A DNA stretch of 13,163 nt from Omnitrophica bacterium RIFCSPLOWO2_01_FULL_45_10 (GCA_001804165.1 MHFL01000005.1:1-13163), one strand, 5' to 3'; numbered from the stretch's first letter, positions 1-5,810 are shown. Notes: a model not told the origin generated them from the sequence alone. A program made the numbers and translations.

Positions 1-21
1 AAAATACAGGAGGGATTAATT

Positions 22-255
22 ATGAGCGGAAAAAGTATTAATGAGACAAAAGTAGATAGATTTAAGAGAGTCGCATCTCGCAGAACCCAGAACGTGTTGG
101 ACGCTATGCGTAAATTGGGCAATTGCTCTAACAAAGGTATATATAATTACACTGATGAAGAAGTGATGAAGATATTTCACGCTATCGAACAAGAGCTCAA
201 AAGGGTTAAGATATTATTTACGACTAAGTCAAAGAATAATACCTTTAGCTTATAG
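22..255 (+). CDS. small hypothetical protein of mobile-element type (77 aa)
   Basis: A 77-residue basic protein of unknown biochemical function. The start is supported by an AGGAGGG Shine-Dalgarno 7-8 bases upstream of the ATG. From general knowledge of the family, proteins with the pattern RTxxVLDxxRxLGNCSN, then YTDEEVxKIFxAIExELK, recur in Firmicutes integrative elements and defence islands; here these fall at about residues 21-37 and 43-60. It has no signal peptide or membrane segment and is predicted largely helical. It ends 9 bases before the ATPase start, so the two are probably co-transcribed and functionally linked. Upstream sequence is outside the window, so further operon members cannot be excluded. 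The family resemblance is recalled from pattern; no function is assigned. Confidence 0.8.
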   Translation: MSGKSINETKVDRFKRVASRRTQNVLDAMRKLGNCSNKGIYNYTDEEVMKIFHAIEQELKRVKILFTTKSKNNTFSL

Positions 256-264
256 GGGGACATT

Positions 265-2610
265 ATGGATAATAACGCCATCAAAAAACTTTGTTTTGAT
301 TTGGTTAATGCTCCCTCTGAAGAGCAAGTAGCAAAGATTATTGAGAAAAACCCTATTTTAAATAATGGTGATAATTGGAGGCATTACGGTGATGTCCCTA
401 ATAATCTTGGAACCGTTACCGGACAATCCCCCCAAGCTGTTCCCTCTCTAATAGAGAAAATAACAAATTCCATAGATGCGCAACTTATTAAAGCTTGCCG
501 TATTAAAGGTAAGAATCCAGAAGGTTCAGATACTCCACAATCAATGGAAGATGCTGTTGAAGAGTTTTTTGGATTGAATGATGCGATTTACAATGACCTC
601 TCAGATGCCAAGAGGAGAGAATTAGCCTCAGATATTCAAATTATAGCTGAAGGTTTCAAGACAGCCCCCAATATAATTATTTATGATAATGGAGAAGGGC
701 AACATCCCCAAGATTTCCCAAATACATTAGTTTCTCTTAATAAAAATAACAAAAGAAAGATTTTCTTTGTTCAAGGTAAGTATAATATGGGAGGAACAGC
801 TGTATTGCCGTTTTGTGGCAATAATAGATATCAGCTTGTAATATCAAAGAAAAATTTGGGCAATAAAGAGAATAATTTATACGGTTTTACCTTAGTGAGA
901 AGAAATCGCGGATTTGGGGAGAGCGTAAAGGTGTCTTGGTATGAATATTGTCTAAATGAAGATGGTAGGATCTTTGAGTTTTCCAGCCAGCCGCTGGATT
1001 TAAAACTTTTCCGTAGAAAATTCGATGGGGGAACTTATATAAAACTCTTTAATTACGATTTAAGGAATCCTTCAGATATTACGCTGGACCTTTGGCGCGA
1101 ACTGAACAGGTATCTTTATAAACCTGCTCTTCCCATTATGCTTTACGAGGAAAGATTCAAAAAAGGTCACACGCCTTCTAAGGTGATGCATGGCAATAGA
1201 ATGAGATGCTTTCTAGATGCAAGAGAGAGCGTTGAGAAAATATTCTCACTAAGAATTAAGTCGGATAAGGTAGAATATCCGATTGAAGTATTTGTGTTTA
1301 AAAAAGAAGTTGAGACACGAGATTTTATAAGGGACATGGCTTTGGTGTTTAACGTTAATGGTCAGGTGCAACATTCGATTGACAATAGGTTTGTCGGTCA
1401 GGACCTAAAAAAGGCGTATTTAAAAGGACACGTATTAATAAGCGTGGATTGTTCAGGTATGCCCAGGGAATTACACGAAGATATATTTATGTCCTCTAGG
1501 TCGCAAATGAGAGATAAGATTGAGTTCAGGAATTTATTGGATAATATCACAAAGGAATTGAAGGATAACGATTATCTTACTAATCTAGATGAACAGTGGC
1601 GGAAAGAAGAAATATTTCAAAACCCTAAGGATGAAACGTTCCTTAAAAATATAGTTGGTAGGTTATTGCGTCTTGCGGGTGGGGTGATAGGGCGGGAGCT
1701 AGCCAAGGTTAAAAAAGAGATTGAAGAAAAAAAAGAAAAGTTTACCGGGAAAAGATACCCAACATACTTTAGATTTAAAGACCTTCGGCCCGGAAATATA
1801 AAAATGTTACCGCAAAATGGTGAATGCAAAATTAGTATTGAGACTGATGTGGAAGACGAATATTTAATTCGTCCACATGATAGAGGTGAATTAAAGATAA
1901 AAATACTTAGACCTTATGGTGGTGGTGATGGAGGCGGAGGTGATGGCGAGTATAGCCAGGAGCTTGATGTCAACACTGTGGGTCCATGTGAGGGAGAGGT
2001 TAAGTTAAGAGTAAAAGCGAAAAAAGAATTACCCATAGGGGAAAAGGTACCAATTGATATAGAAATGACTTCTCCGGATGGTCCCCATACACTGACAGCT
2101 TATATTGTGATTGATAAACCCCATGGAAAGTCAAAAGAACAAGATGCTAACAAGAAGAAAGAATATTCCCTGCCTGAGCTTATTGAAGTCTATAAAGAAA
2201 AGGGAGACGGCACCCCTTGTAAGTGTTGGGAAGACTATGATTGGAGCGAATTAGACATATGCAAGCTCCACGAATCTAGTAGAGAAGACTCGTTAATTGA
2301 TGCGATAGCAGTTAATATGAGCTCTTTGGAATTGGACAAATTCATCAGAAGTAGAAAGATTGTTGGTAAACAAATCGAGGTTGTCCAGAGGACATATAAA
2401 ACCTCTGTTTACTTAATGTCTTTAGTTTTCTATTACGAACTCTATCAGAGGTTGAAAAAAGATGAAGCAATGGATAAAAATGACGATGAAAGATTGCAGT
2501 ATGAGCCTGCCGAGTTGGTATCGTTTACCATGAAAGGATTGGCGAAGATTTTGTTGCACATAATGGCCAATGAGAGCCTGCTTAAAGAATTTGAAGCAGT
2601 TGAGGAGTAA
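265..2610 (+). CDS. GHKL/MORC-like ATPase, candidate defence protein (781 aa)
   Basis: Large cytoplasmic protein with an N-terminal GHKL (gyrase B, Hsp90, histidine kinase, MutL) ATPase fold. Visible motifs are the N box around E64-KITN-SID71 (E64, N68, D71), the Asp-Gly box DNGEG at 141-145, and a glycine-rich lid GKYNMGGTAVLPFCG at 171-185. A second-domain motif FMSSRSQMR lies near residue 410. A Gly/Asp-rich linker (about 551-563) separates this from a helical C-terminal part containing CKCWEDYDWSELDICKLHE (about 651-669). The first ATPase half resembles prokaryotic MORC/MutL-like ATPases, known from restriction-modification-associated conflict systems. No nuclease or methylase domain is visible in this polypeptide, so a partner is likely; the 77-aa gene 9 bases upstream is the only one in view. 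The defence role is inferred. The GHKL assignment is firm. Confidence 0.85.
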   Translation: MDNNAIKKLCFDLVNAPSEEQVAKIIEKNPILNNGDNWRHYGDVPNNLGTVTGQSPQAVPSLIEKITNSIDAQLIKACRIKGKNPEGSDTPQSMEDAVEEFFGLNDAIYNDLSDAKRRELASDIQIIAEGFKTAPNIIIYDNGEGQHPQDFPNTLVSLNKNNKRKIFFVQGKYNMGGTAVLPFCGNNRYQLVISKKNLGNKENNLYGFTLVRRNRGFGESVKVSWYEYCLNEDGRIFEFSSQPLDLKLFRRKFDGGTYIKLFNYDLRNPSDITLDLWRELNRYLYKPALPIMLYEERFKKGHTPSKVMHGNRMRCFLDARESVEKIFSLRIKSDKVEYPIEVFVFKKEVETRDFIRDMALVFNVNGQVQHSIDNRFVGQDLKKAYLKGHVLISVDCSGMPRELHEDIFMSSRSQMRDKIEFRNLLDNITKELKDNDYLTNLDEQWRKEEIFQNPKDETFLKNIVGRLLRLAGGVIGRELAKVKKEIEEKKEKFTGKRYPTYFRFKDLRPGNIKMLPQNGECKISIETDVEDEYLIRPHDRGELKIKILRPYGGGDGGGGDGEYSQELDVNTVGPCEGEVKLRVKAKKELPIGEKVPIDIEMTSPDGPHTLTAYIVIDKPHGKSKEQDANKKKEYSLPELIEVYKEKGDGTPCKCWEDYDWSELDICKLHESSREDSLIDAIAVNMSSLELDKFIRSRKIVGKQIEVVQRTYKTSVYLMSLVFYYELYQRLKKDEAMDKNDDERLQYEPAELVSFTMKGLAKILLHIMANESLLKEFEAVEE

Positions 2611-2685
2611 CTTTATCTGTGGCAGGCTATTCTTATCGGGGCGAAGAATAAACGCCGCATCTTCATTTAAAGGAGAAAGTATAGA

Positions 2686-3435
2686 ATGGAAGGCGGAAGA
2701 ATACTAAGGAATTCCCAAATTATTATTTTAGGAATCTGTATCGCAGCAGCGACTATTGTATCAAGCGTGATTCTGTCACAAGGGTTCCTAAAAGTAATGA
2801 AGTTTACGCGAGAACAAATTACCGTAACCGGATCAGCGCAGAAGAATATAAAAAGCGATTATATTATTTGGTCAGGTTCATTTTCCCGGCGCGAGTCAGA
2901 TTTAGCTACCGCTTACAAAAAATTGCAGGATGATCTGACAAAAATAAAAGCATATCTTATATCAAAGAGTGTTAACGAAAAAGAAATTATCGTGTCTCAG
3001 ATTTCTACAACTACGGTTTATAAAAAGAACGAAAAAGGTAACGATACAAATGACATCCAAGGTTATCTTTTAACCCAAAATGTGGAAATTAGGTCGGGAG
3101 ATGTGGATAAGATTACACAGATTTCTCGTGAGTCTACGGAATTAATCAATCAAGGAGTGGAGTTTGTTTCTGGAGCTCCGGAATACACTTACACTAAACT
3201 TGATGAACTTAAAATAGAAATGCTTGCCAAGGCTAGTGAGAACGCTAAAGAAAGGGCCGCAAGTATGGTTAAAGCCACTGGTAATAAAATAGGTTTTATG
3301 CGGTCAGCTAGAATGGGTGTTTTTCAGATAACGCCAATTAGCTCAACGGAAGTATCGGATTGGGGCGTTAATGACACGAGTTCACTAGAGAAGAAAGTAA
3401 CTGCCGTGGTGTCAGCTAGTTTTGCTATCGAATAG
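2686..3435 (+). CDS. SIMPL-domain (DUF541, YggE-like) membrane-anchored protein
   Basis: A 249-residue envelope protein. Residues about 9-31 (IIILGICIAAATIVSSVI and flanks) form a single membrane anchor or uncleaved signal. The rest (about 44-248) matches the SIMPL domain: ITVTGSAQ near the start, FSRRESDLATAYKKLQ, then a middle segment ending in a C-terminal helix ASENAKERAASMV. SIMPL/YggE proteins are periplasmic or extracytoplasmic oligomers tied to oxidative or envelope stress; the mechanism is not known. Start chosen for AGGAG at 2671-2675, about 10 bases upstream. Its 75-base gap from the ATPase gene holds only a weak inverted repeat, so readthrough from upstream is possible. It is followed by a strong terminator at 3511-3537. 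Length is near the family norm. Confidence 0.88.
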   Translation: MEGGRILRNSQIIILGICIAAATIVSSVILSQGFLKVMKFTREQITVTGSAQKNIKSDYIIWSGSFSRRESDLATAYKKLQDDLTKIKAYLISKSVNEKEIIVSQISTTTVYKKNEKGNDTNDIQGYLLTQNVEIRSGDVDKITQISRESTELINQGVEFVSGAPEYTYTKLDELKIEMLAKASENAKERAASMVKATGNKIGFMRSARMGVFQITPISSTEVSDWGVNDTSSLEKKVTAVVSASFAIE

Positions 3436-3510
3436 AGTTTTTCATACAGTAAAAACCTCTCTTTTCTCATCACCCGCCATCGAGTTTTAAAAAACATCAT
3501 ACATAAAAGG

Positions 3511-3537
3511 CTCGGCATGCCGCACCGCCGAGTTTTT
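3511..3537 (+). terminator. rho-independent terminator after the SIMPL gene
   Basis: The stem is CTCGGC (3511-3516) with GCCGAG (3527-3532), a 10-base loop, then TTTTTT. Upstream AAAAGG and downstream TTTTTTAT could extend pairing, so it may act on both strands. A weaker GTTTTT/AAAAAC pair (3437-3442 with 3451-3456) sits directly after the SIMPL stop codon. Confidence 0.85.
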
Positions 3538-3604
3538 TATTTGTTGATTGCGGCATAGCGGACGAGCCCATCTTAAAAACAAATAATTTTTTTGAGTGTC
3601 AACG

Positions 3605-3785
3605 GAACTTGAAGCGAGGACGCTTACGGCTGGGGCTGCCGCCACCCAGCCCCAGCCGCAAGCCGAGTCGAACACGCACTGCATTAGCTGGAAGCGAGCG
3701 GCCTAGCGAGCGCCAAAGGAGCCCCGCTCCCAAGCGGGGCGACTGATGTAAGCGAGATACGCAAGCGCCCCAAGGCGCGGTGCCT
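3605..3785. repeat. GC-rich, hairpin-dense element without a gene
   Basis: A block clearly richer in G+C than its neighbours. It contains a 17-base-pair stem with one mismatch (3622-3638 with 3647-3663, CGGCTGGGGCTG against CAGCCCCAGCCG, 8-base loop). A perfect 8-bp hairpin GCCCCGCT-CCCA-AGCGGGGC lies at 3721-3740, and a 5-bp hairpin GCGCC-CCAA-GGCGC at 3765-3778. The hexamer AGCGAG occurs four times (3613, 3693, 3705, 3751). No convincing ORF is present; the minus-strand open frame here is low-complexity R/L/G/S-rich and has no ribosome binding site. It is either a multicopy intergenic repeat or a structured RNA. tRNA and RNase P signatures were looked for and not seen. Confidence 0.6.
3622..3663. 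repeat. long inverted repeat (16 of 17 bp paired)
   Basis: The left arm begins GCTTACGGCTGGGGCTG and the right arm is CAGCCCCAGCCGCAAGC, with an A/C mismatch and loop CCGCCACC. It is one of the strongest fold-back structures in the window. It is not followed by a T run on either strand, so it is not a simple terminator. Confidence 0.85.
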
Positions 3786-3799
3786 ATAGATCTTTCTTC

Positions 3800-3828
3800 T
3801 TGCAACCGTGAATAGTATTGGGTAAGAT
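3800..3828 (+). promoter_or_regulatory. sigma70-type promoter for an orphan RNA
   Basis: TTGCAA (3800-3805), 17-base spacer, TAAGAT (3823-3828). Each hexamer matches consensus at four of six positions. Predicted start is near 3835, only about 40 bases before the terminator hairpin, and no ORF of useful size intervenes. Confidence 0.45.
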
Positions 3829-3834
3829 TAGAGC

Positions 3835-3909
3835 GATGGTTTGAGAGGAATTAAAACTGGGGAGCCAGTTTGAAGAAAAGCCATCATAAAAGTGATGGCT
3901 TTTCTCTTG
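3835..3909 (+). ncRNA. candidate orphan small RNA (~75 nt)
   Basis: Bounded by the promoter at 3800-3828 and the terminator at 3874-3909. Inside is a perfect 7-bp hairpin, AAACTGG (3854-3860), loop GGAG, CCAGTTT (3865-3871), followed by the terminator stem. GATGG at 3835-3839 could pair with CCATC at 3881-3885 and compete with the terminator, a possible switch. The next gene downstream is on the opposite strand, so it is not a leader for a gene. It matches no RNA family that I recognise. Confidence 0.4.
3874..3909 (+). terminator. rho-independent terminator, 13-bp perfect stem
   Basis: AGAAAAGCCATCA (3874-3886) pairs perfectly with TGATGGCTTTTCT (3893-3905), loop TAAAAG; the descending arm contains TTTTCTCTT. 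It has no protein-coding gene upstream on the plus strand after the previous terminator at 3511-3537. It could also act on the minus strand as a barrier behind the Spy-like gene. Confidence 0.75.
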
Positions 3910-4001
3910 TAGGGAGAGCCAAAGTTACAACTTGATAGATAGTAGGAATTTGATCTGCAGTGTGTATCTTTTTAGGATGGTACCGAATTACTAGAATTGC
4001 T

Positions 4002-4526
4002 TTAGCGTGTCTTTTCGATATTCATCATCGGGCATTTCATTCCGCCCCCCATCGGGCACTGCGTCTTATCTTTTTCGCATTTCTTCCAGATGGTCTTCAA
4101 TTTTTCCTTCTGCTCTTTCGTCAAGATGTTCTTTAACGCACCGTATGCGCCTATTAAAGATTTCGACTTATCTTTCTTCAATTCATATTTCTGGTCGATC
4201 AGCTTATTTACGGCATCTGTATTTATAGTATCTTTCATCAATAGGGCCTTCACATCAATGGCGAGCACATCTATCTCTGCATCTTTCCTTATCAAATCTT
4301 TTTTAGTTGCCAATTTTAATTCTTTAACTTTTTCCACCTGCTCGTCCGTAAGCCCCAGTCCCTCCTGATTTTCAAGTATCAGATGGGCTTTACAATAGAA
4401 TTTGTCCTCAATGTCCCAACCATACCCTTTTGTTTTACCGTGATCAAAAGCACTAACCCCAGCTACCATGACGCTGAGAGTTAAAATAGAAACTAAAAGT
4501 GCAATAACCATCAATCTATTCTTCAT
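4002..4526 (-). CDS. Spy/CpxP/ZraP-like periplasmic protein
   Basis: 174 residues. A signal peptide spans residues 1-26 (hydrophobic core ALLVSILTLSVMVAGVSA, likely cleavage after A26). The mature part is helical and charged with two LTxxQ motifs: LTDEQ at about 59-63 and LTKEQ near 133. These mark the Spy/CpxP superfamily of periplasmic chaperones and metal or envelope-stress sensors. The C-terminal tail has C150, C157 and C165 with methionines (CPMGGGMKCPMM, 157-168), which suggests metal binding, perhaps copper or zinc; this is inference. AGGAGG precedes the ATG. The gene has its own promoter (4553-4581) and an upstream tandem repeat (4591-4609), so it is probably induced individually. It stands alone on the minus strand. 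No clear terminator lies directly after its stop; the hairpin at 3874-3905 is the nearest. Confidence 0.85.
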   Translation of the reverse strand: MKNRLMVIALLVSILTLSVMVAGVSAFDHGKTKGYGWDIEDKFYCKAHLILENQEGLGLTDEQVEKVKELKLATKKDLIRKDAEIDVLAIDVKALLMKDTINTDAVNKLIDQKYELKKDKSKSLIGAYGALKNILTKEQKEKLKTIWKKCEKDKTQCPMGGGMKCPMMNIEKTR

Positions 4527-4552
4527 ATTTTCGCCTCCTTTTTGGTGGTGTT

Positions 4553-4581
4553 ATTCTACACTATTTTCTGGATAAAAGCAA
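4553..4581 (-). promoter_or_regulatory. sigma70 promoter of the Spy-like gene
   Basis: On the minus strand TTGCTT (4581-4576), 17-base spacer, TAGAAT (4558-4553). Transcription should begin near 4546, giving a ~20-base leader that contains AGGAGG. Confidence 0.7.
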
Positions 4582-4590
4582 GTTGATTTT

Positions 4591-4609
4591 GTTAACTTAG
4601 TTAACTTAG
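4591..4609. promoter_or_regulatory. tandem GTTAACTTA repeat, putative operator
   Basis: Two exact 9-base copies of GTTAACTTA (4591-4599 and 4600-4608) plus a following G. Each contains the palindrome GTTAAC. They lie about 10-30 bases upstream of the minus-strand -35 box, a position typical of activator or response-regulator sites. This is consistent with stress induction of the Spy-like gene; no regulator is seen in the window. Confidence 0.5.
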
Positions 4610-4623
4610 TGCCATCCCACAAA

Positions 4624-4634
4624 GTGCCACCCTA
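4624..4634 (+). repeat. island-boundary repeat GTGCCACCCTA, left copy
   Basis: Exact reverse complement of 6747-6757. A near-copy AGTGCCATCCCA lies 15 bases to the left, and a degenerate version GTGGCCGCCCCTA lies at 5633-5645. It overlaps the TAG stop of the minus-strand remnant at 4632-4745. Confidence 0.6.
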
Positions 4635-4745
4635 CCCGAATAAACTTTTATAATATTCCTGTATCTTCTCCGCCTCGCTAGTATACAAAAACCCTATAAA
4701 TTCCTCAAGGATAGTTCTATCATCGTAAGCCAGGGGGAGCCAGCT
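4632..4745 (-). pseudogene. remnant ORF, repeat copy A (37 codons, no usable start)
   Basis: Open minus-strand frame of 37 codons between an in-frame TAA (4748-4746) and a TAG stop (4634-4632), with no ATG or GTG. Its last 23 residues (EFIGFLYT...QEYYKSLFG) align without gaps to the matching segment of copy B at 5643-5756, about 15 identities. Differences such as GAA/GAG, ACT/ACG and AAG/AAA are synonymous, which argues that the ancestor was protein-coding. I do not recognise the family. It is probably the C-terminal stub of a gene lost or disrupted when the downstream TA cassette arrived. The 22-base nucleotide match to copy B (4642-4663) is broken by a single difference. Confidence 0.5.
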
Positions 4746-4752
4746 TTAATCC

Positions 4753-4785
4753 AACCCTCTGTAATATAATTTATTGCAGAGGGTT
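4753..4785. promoter_or_regulatory. palindrome overlapping the zeta toxin -35 box
   Basis: AACCCTCTG (4753-4761) and CAGAGGGTT (4777-4785) are perfect inverted arms. Pairing can extend inward to about 14 bp with one G-T. The right arm contains part of the -35 hexamer, so it is a candidate autoregulatory operator. A weak terminator for minus-strand or incoming plus-strand transcription is the alternative. Confidence 0.45.
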
Positions 4786-4802
4786 TCTATTTGAGATATA
4801 AT
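4774..4802 (+). promoter_or_regulatory. promoter giving a leaderless zeta toxin mRNA
   Basis: TTGCAG (4774-4779), 17-base spacer, perfect TATAAT (4797-4802). The ATG begins at 4810, seven bases after the -10 box, where transcription would start. No Shine-Dalgarno exists, so translation is probably leaderless. Confidence 0.75.
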
Positions 4803-4809
4803 TTGTTGT

Positions 4810-5385
4810 ATGCCGCGACAAAACGTATATATTATTGCTGGTCCTAATGGGTCAGGCAAAACAACATTCGCAAGGTTATTTTTGCCAGATTATGTAAATT
4901 GCCCAAATTTTGTAAATGCAGACCTTATTGCCACAGGGTTAGCTCCGTTTGGACCTCGCGCTGCCGCCATTAAGGCAGGTAAGCTTGTGCTACAACAAAT
5001 ACATGACTTCGCAAAACGTGATGTTGATTTTGCCTTTGAAACAACGCTTTCCGGCAAATCCTACGCAAGATTACTTTCTGAATTAAAAGCGAAAGGCTAT
5101 AAGTTACATCTATTTTTCCTGTGGATTCCCAGCTCGGAATTGGCAATAGCACGTATTAAGGACAGGATAGCAGAGGGCGGCCATGATGTTCCAGCAGAAG
5201 ATGTTCGGCGGCGTTTTATTCGTGGCGTATATAATTTCTTTAATTTGTATGAGCCATTAGTTGATTCATGGATGTTATTTGATAATTCTAAAGCAAAGCC
5301 TATTTTGATTGCCAAAAGGAAAAATGGACATATTGAGGTAATTGATGAAAATCTGTTCAAAATAATTCAGAAAGGCGTAAAGTAA
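4810..5385 (+). CDS. zeta toxin family kinase-like protein
   Basis: 191 residues. Walker A is GPNGSGKTT (11-19). N36-A-D38 matches the zeta toxin substrate/catalytic loop. ETTLSGKSY follows at 77-85, and then RIKDRIAEGGHDVP (115-128) with the GGHxVP motif and basic RRRF. Known zeta toxins phosphorylate UDP-N-acetylglucosamine and block cell-wall synthesis; whether this subgroup does so is inferred. It is full length for the short chromosomal type. It is driven by a strong leaderless promoter. The downstream 50-aa gene starts four bases after the stop and is the likely antitoxin, reversing the usual epsilon-zeta order. Cassette flanks are diverged repeats (copies A and B), consistent with horizontal acquisition. 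Confidence 0.9.
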   Translation: MPRQNVYIIAGPNGSGKTTFARLFLPDYVNCPNFVNADLIATGLAPFGPRAAAIKAGKLVLQQIHDFAKRDVDFAFETTLSGKSYARLLSELKAKGYKLHLFFLWIPSSELAIARIKDRIAEGGHDVPAEDVRRRFIRGVYNFFNLYEPLVDSWMLFDNSKAKPILIAKRKNGHIEVIDENLFKIIQKGVK

Positions 5386-5388
5386 CTT

Positions 5389-5541
5389 ATGAAAAAGAGA
5401 ATGTCTTTGCAAGACAAAGCCGAAGCAGCATTAAAAAAAGCGGTACGCCAAGTAGTAGAGCGACACAAAAAAACAGGCCGACCGCTTGCGGTATGGCAGA
5501 ATGGTAAAACCGTTCGTATCTCACCGAATACCGTTAGGTAA
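5389..5541 (+). CDS. small zeta-linked antitoxin-like protein (50 aa)
   Basis: A 50-residue protein of N-terminal helix (SLQDKAEAALKKAVRQVVERH) plus a short beta tail (TGRPLAVWQNGKTVRISP). The pattern RPLAVWxxGKxVxI is one I associate with small genes immediately downstream of chromosomal zeta toxins, so the antitoxin role is inferred from position and pattern. It begins four bases after the toxin stop. An in-frame ATG at 5401 preceded by AGAGA is an alternative start giving 46 residues. Its stop codon lies inside the left arm of a 10-bp inverted repeat (5531-5540 with 5603-5612). No terminator is evident after it. Confidence 0.75.
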   Translation: MKKRMSLQDKAEAALKKAVRQVVERHKKTGRPLAVWQNGKTVRISPNTVR

Positions 5542-5612
5542 AGTAAGTAGAACATCTTTAAGTACAACCATATGATTATGAATAACTATGGAGGCGCAGA
5601 GCTACCTAACGG
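5531..5612. repeat. 10-bp inverted repeat CCGTTAGGTA / TACCTAACGG
   Basis: Left arm 5531-5540 overlaps the antitoxin stop; right arm 5603-5612 lies in the HsdS-like fragment. The arms contain GTTAGGT and ACCTAAC. Integron attC sites have these boxes in the opposite order, so this is not a normal attC. The long spacing (62 bases) makes a terminator unlikely. Confidence 0.6.
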
Positions 5613-5631
5613 ATGGAAAAGAACGGAATAA
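5578..5631 (+). pseudogene. short HsdS-like N-terminal fragment (17 aa)
   Basis: ATG at 5578 reads 17 codons to TAA at 5629-5631 and contains GAELPNGWKRTE. The ELPxGWK motif is typical of the start of target-recognition domains in type I restriction specificity subunits (HsdS), normally followed by LGE. Here the frame ends exactly where repeat copy B begins, so it looks like a truncated gene start. It has no clear ribosome binding site. With so few residues, chance resemblance is possible. Confidence 0.3.
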
Positions 5632-5642
5632 AGTGGCCGCCC

Positions 5643-5756
5643 CTACTCCTGTAAACTTTTATAACATTCCTGTAATTTAATCGCCTCTTCCGTAGACAAA
5701 AACGCTATAAACTCCCCCCTCACCATACTCCGCCTCGCGGCTCGGGTACACGGCAT
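5643..5756 (-). pseudogene. remnant ORF, repeat copy B (37 codons)
   Basis: Minus-strand frame from ATG (5756-5754) to TAG (5645-5643), 37 codons, the same length as copy A. A second in-frame ATG lies at 5726. Residues 15-37 (EFIAFLST...QECYKSLQE) match copy A without gaps; the N-terminal parts differ. The segment directly precedes the promoter of the nucleotidyltransferase cassette, just as copy A precedes the zeta promoter. It could be an expressed micropeptide, but AGGCGGAG sits only two bases before the internal ATG. A remnant of a longer gene is more likely. I do not recognise the family. Confidence 0.4.
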
Positions 5757-5795
5757 GGGGTTCAGCCTCAAGGGCGTTTTCTTTTTCGTAAAATG

Positions 5796-5804
5796 TGATA
5801 TAAT
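5796..5804 (+). promoter_or_regulatory. extended -10 promoter of the nucleotidyltransferase cassette
   Basis: TGATATAAT at 5796-5804 is a perfect TGn-TATAAT extended -10; the -35 region (around 5776-5781) is poor. The start would fall near 5811, exactly at an ATG, predicting a leaderless mRNA and favouring that ATG over the in-frame one at 5805. Confidence 0.65.
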
Positions 5805-5810
5805 ATGGCT

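Noticed and set aside
2628-2650. Inverted repeat TATTCTT / AAGAATA between the ATPase and SIMPL genes
   Set aside because: AT-only 7-bp stem with a 9-base loop and no T run; too weak to call a terminator.
3597-3602. Perfect minus-strand TTGACA -35 hexamer
   Set aside because: No acceptable -10 lies 16-18 bases away, only T-rich sequence, and transcription would run straight into the hairpin at 3511-3532.
3599-3805. Minus-strand open frame of 68 codons
   Set aside because: It coincides with the GC-rich hairpin block, is rich in Arg, Leu, Gly and Ser, and has no ribosome binding site.
3835-3909. Riboswitch controlling a downstream gene
   Set aside because: No plus-strand gene follows within 850 bases; the next gene is antisense. 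Kept only as an orphan RNA.
5531-5612. Integron attC site (GTTAGGT and ACCTAAC boxes between gene cassettes)
   Set aside because: In attC the RYYYAAC box comes first and GTTRRRY last; here the order is reversed on both strands and no integrase is in view.
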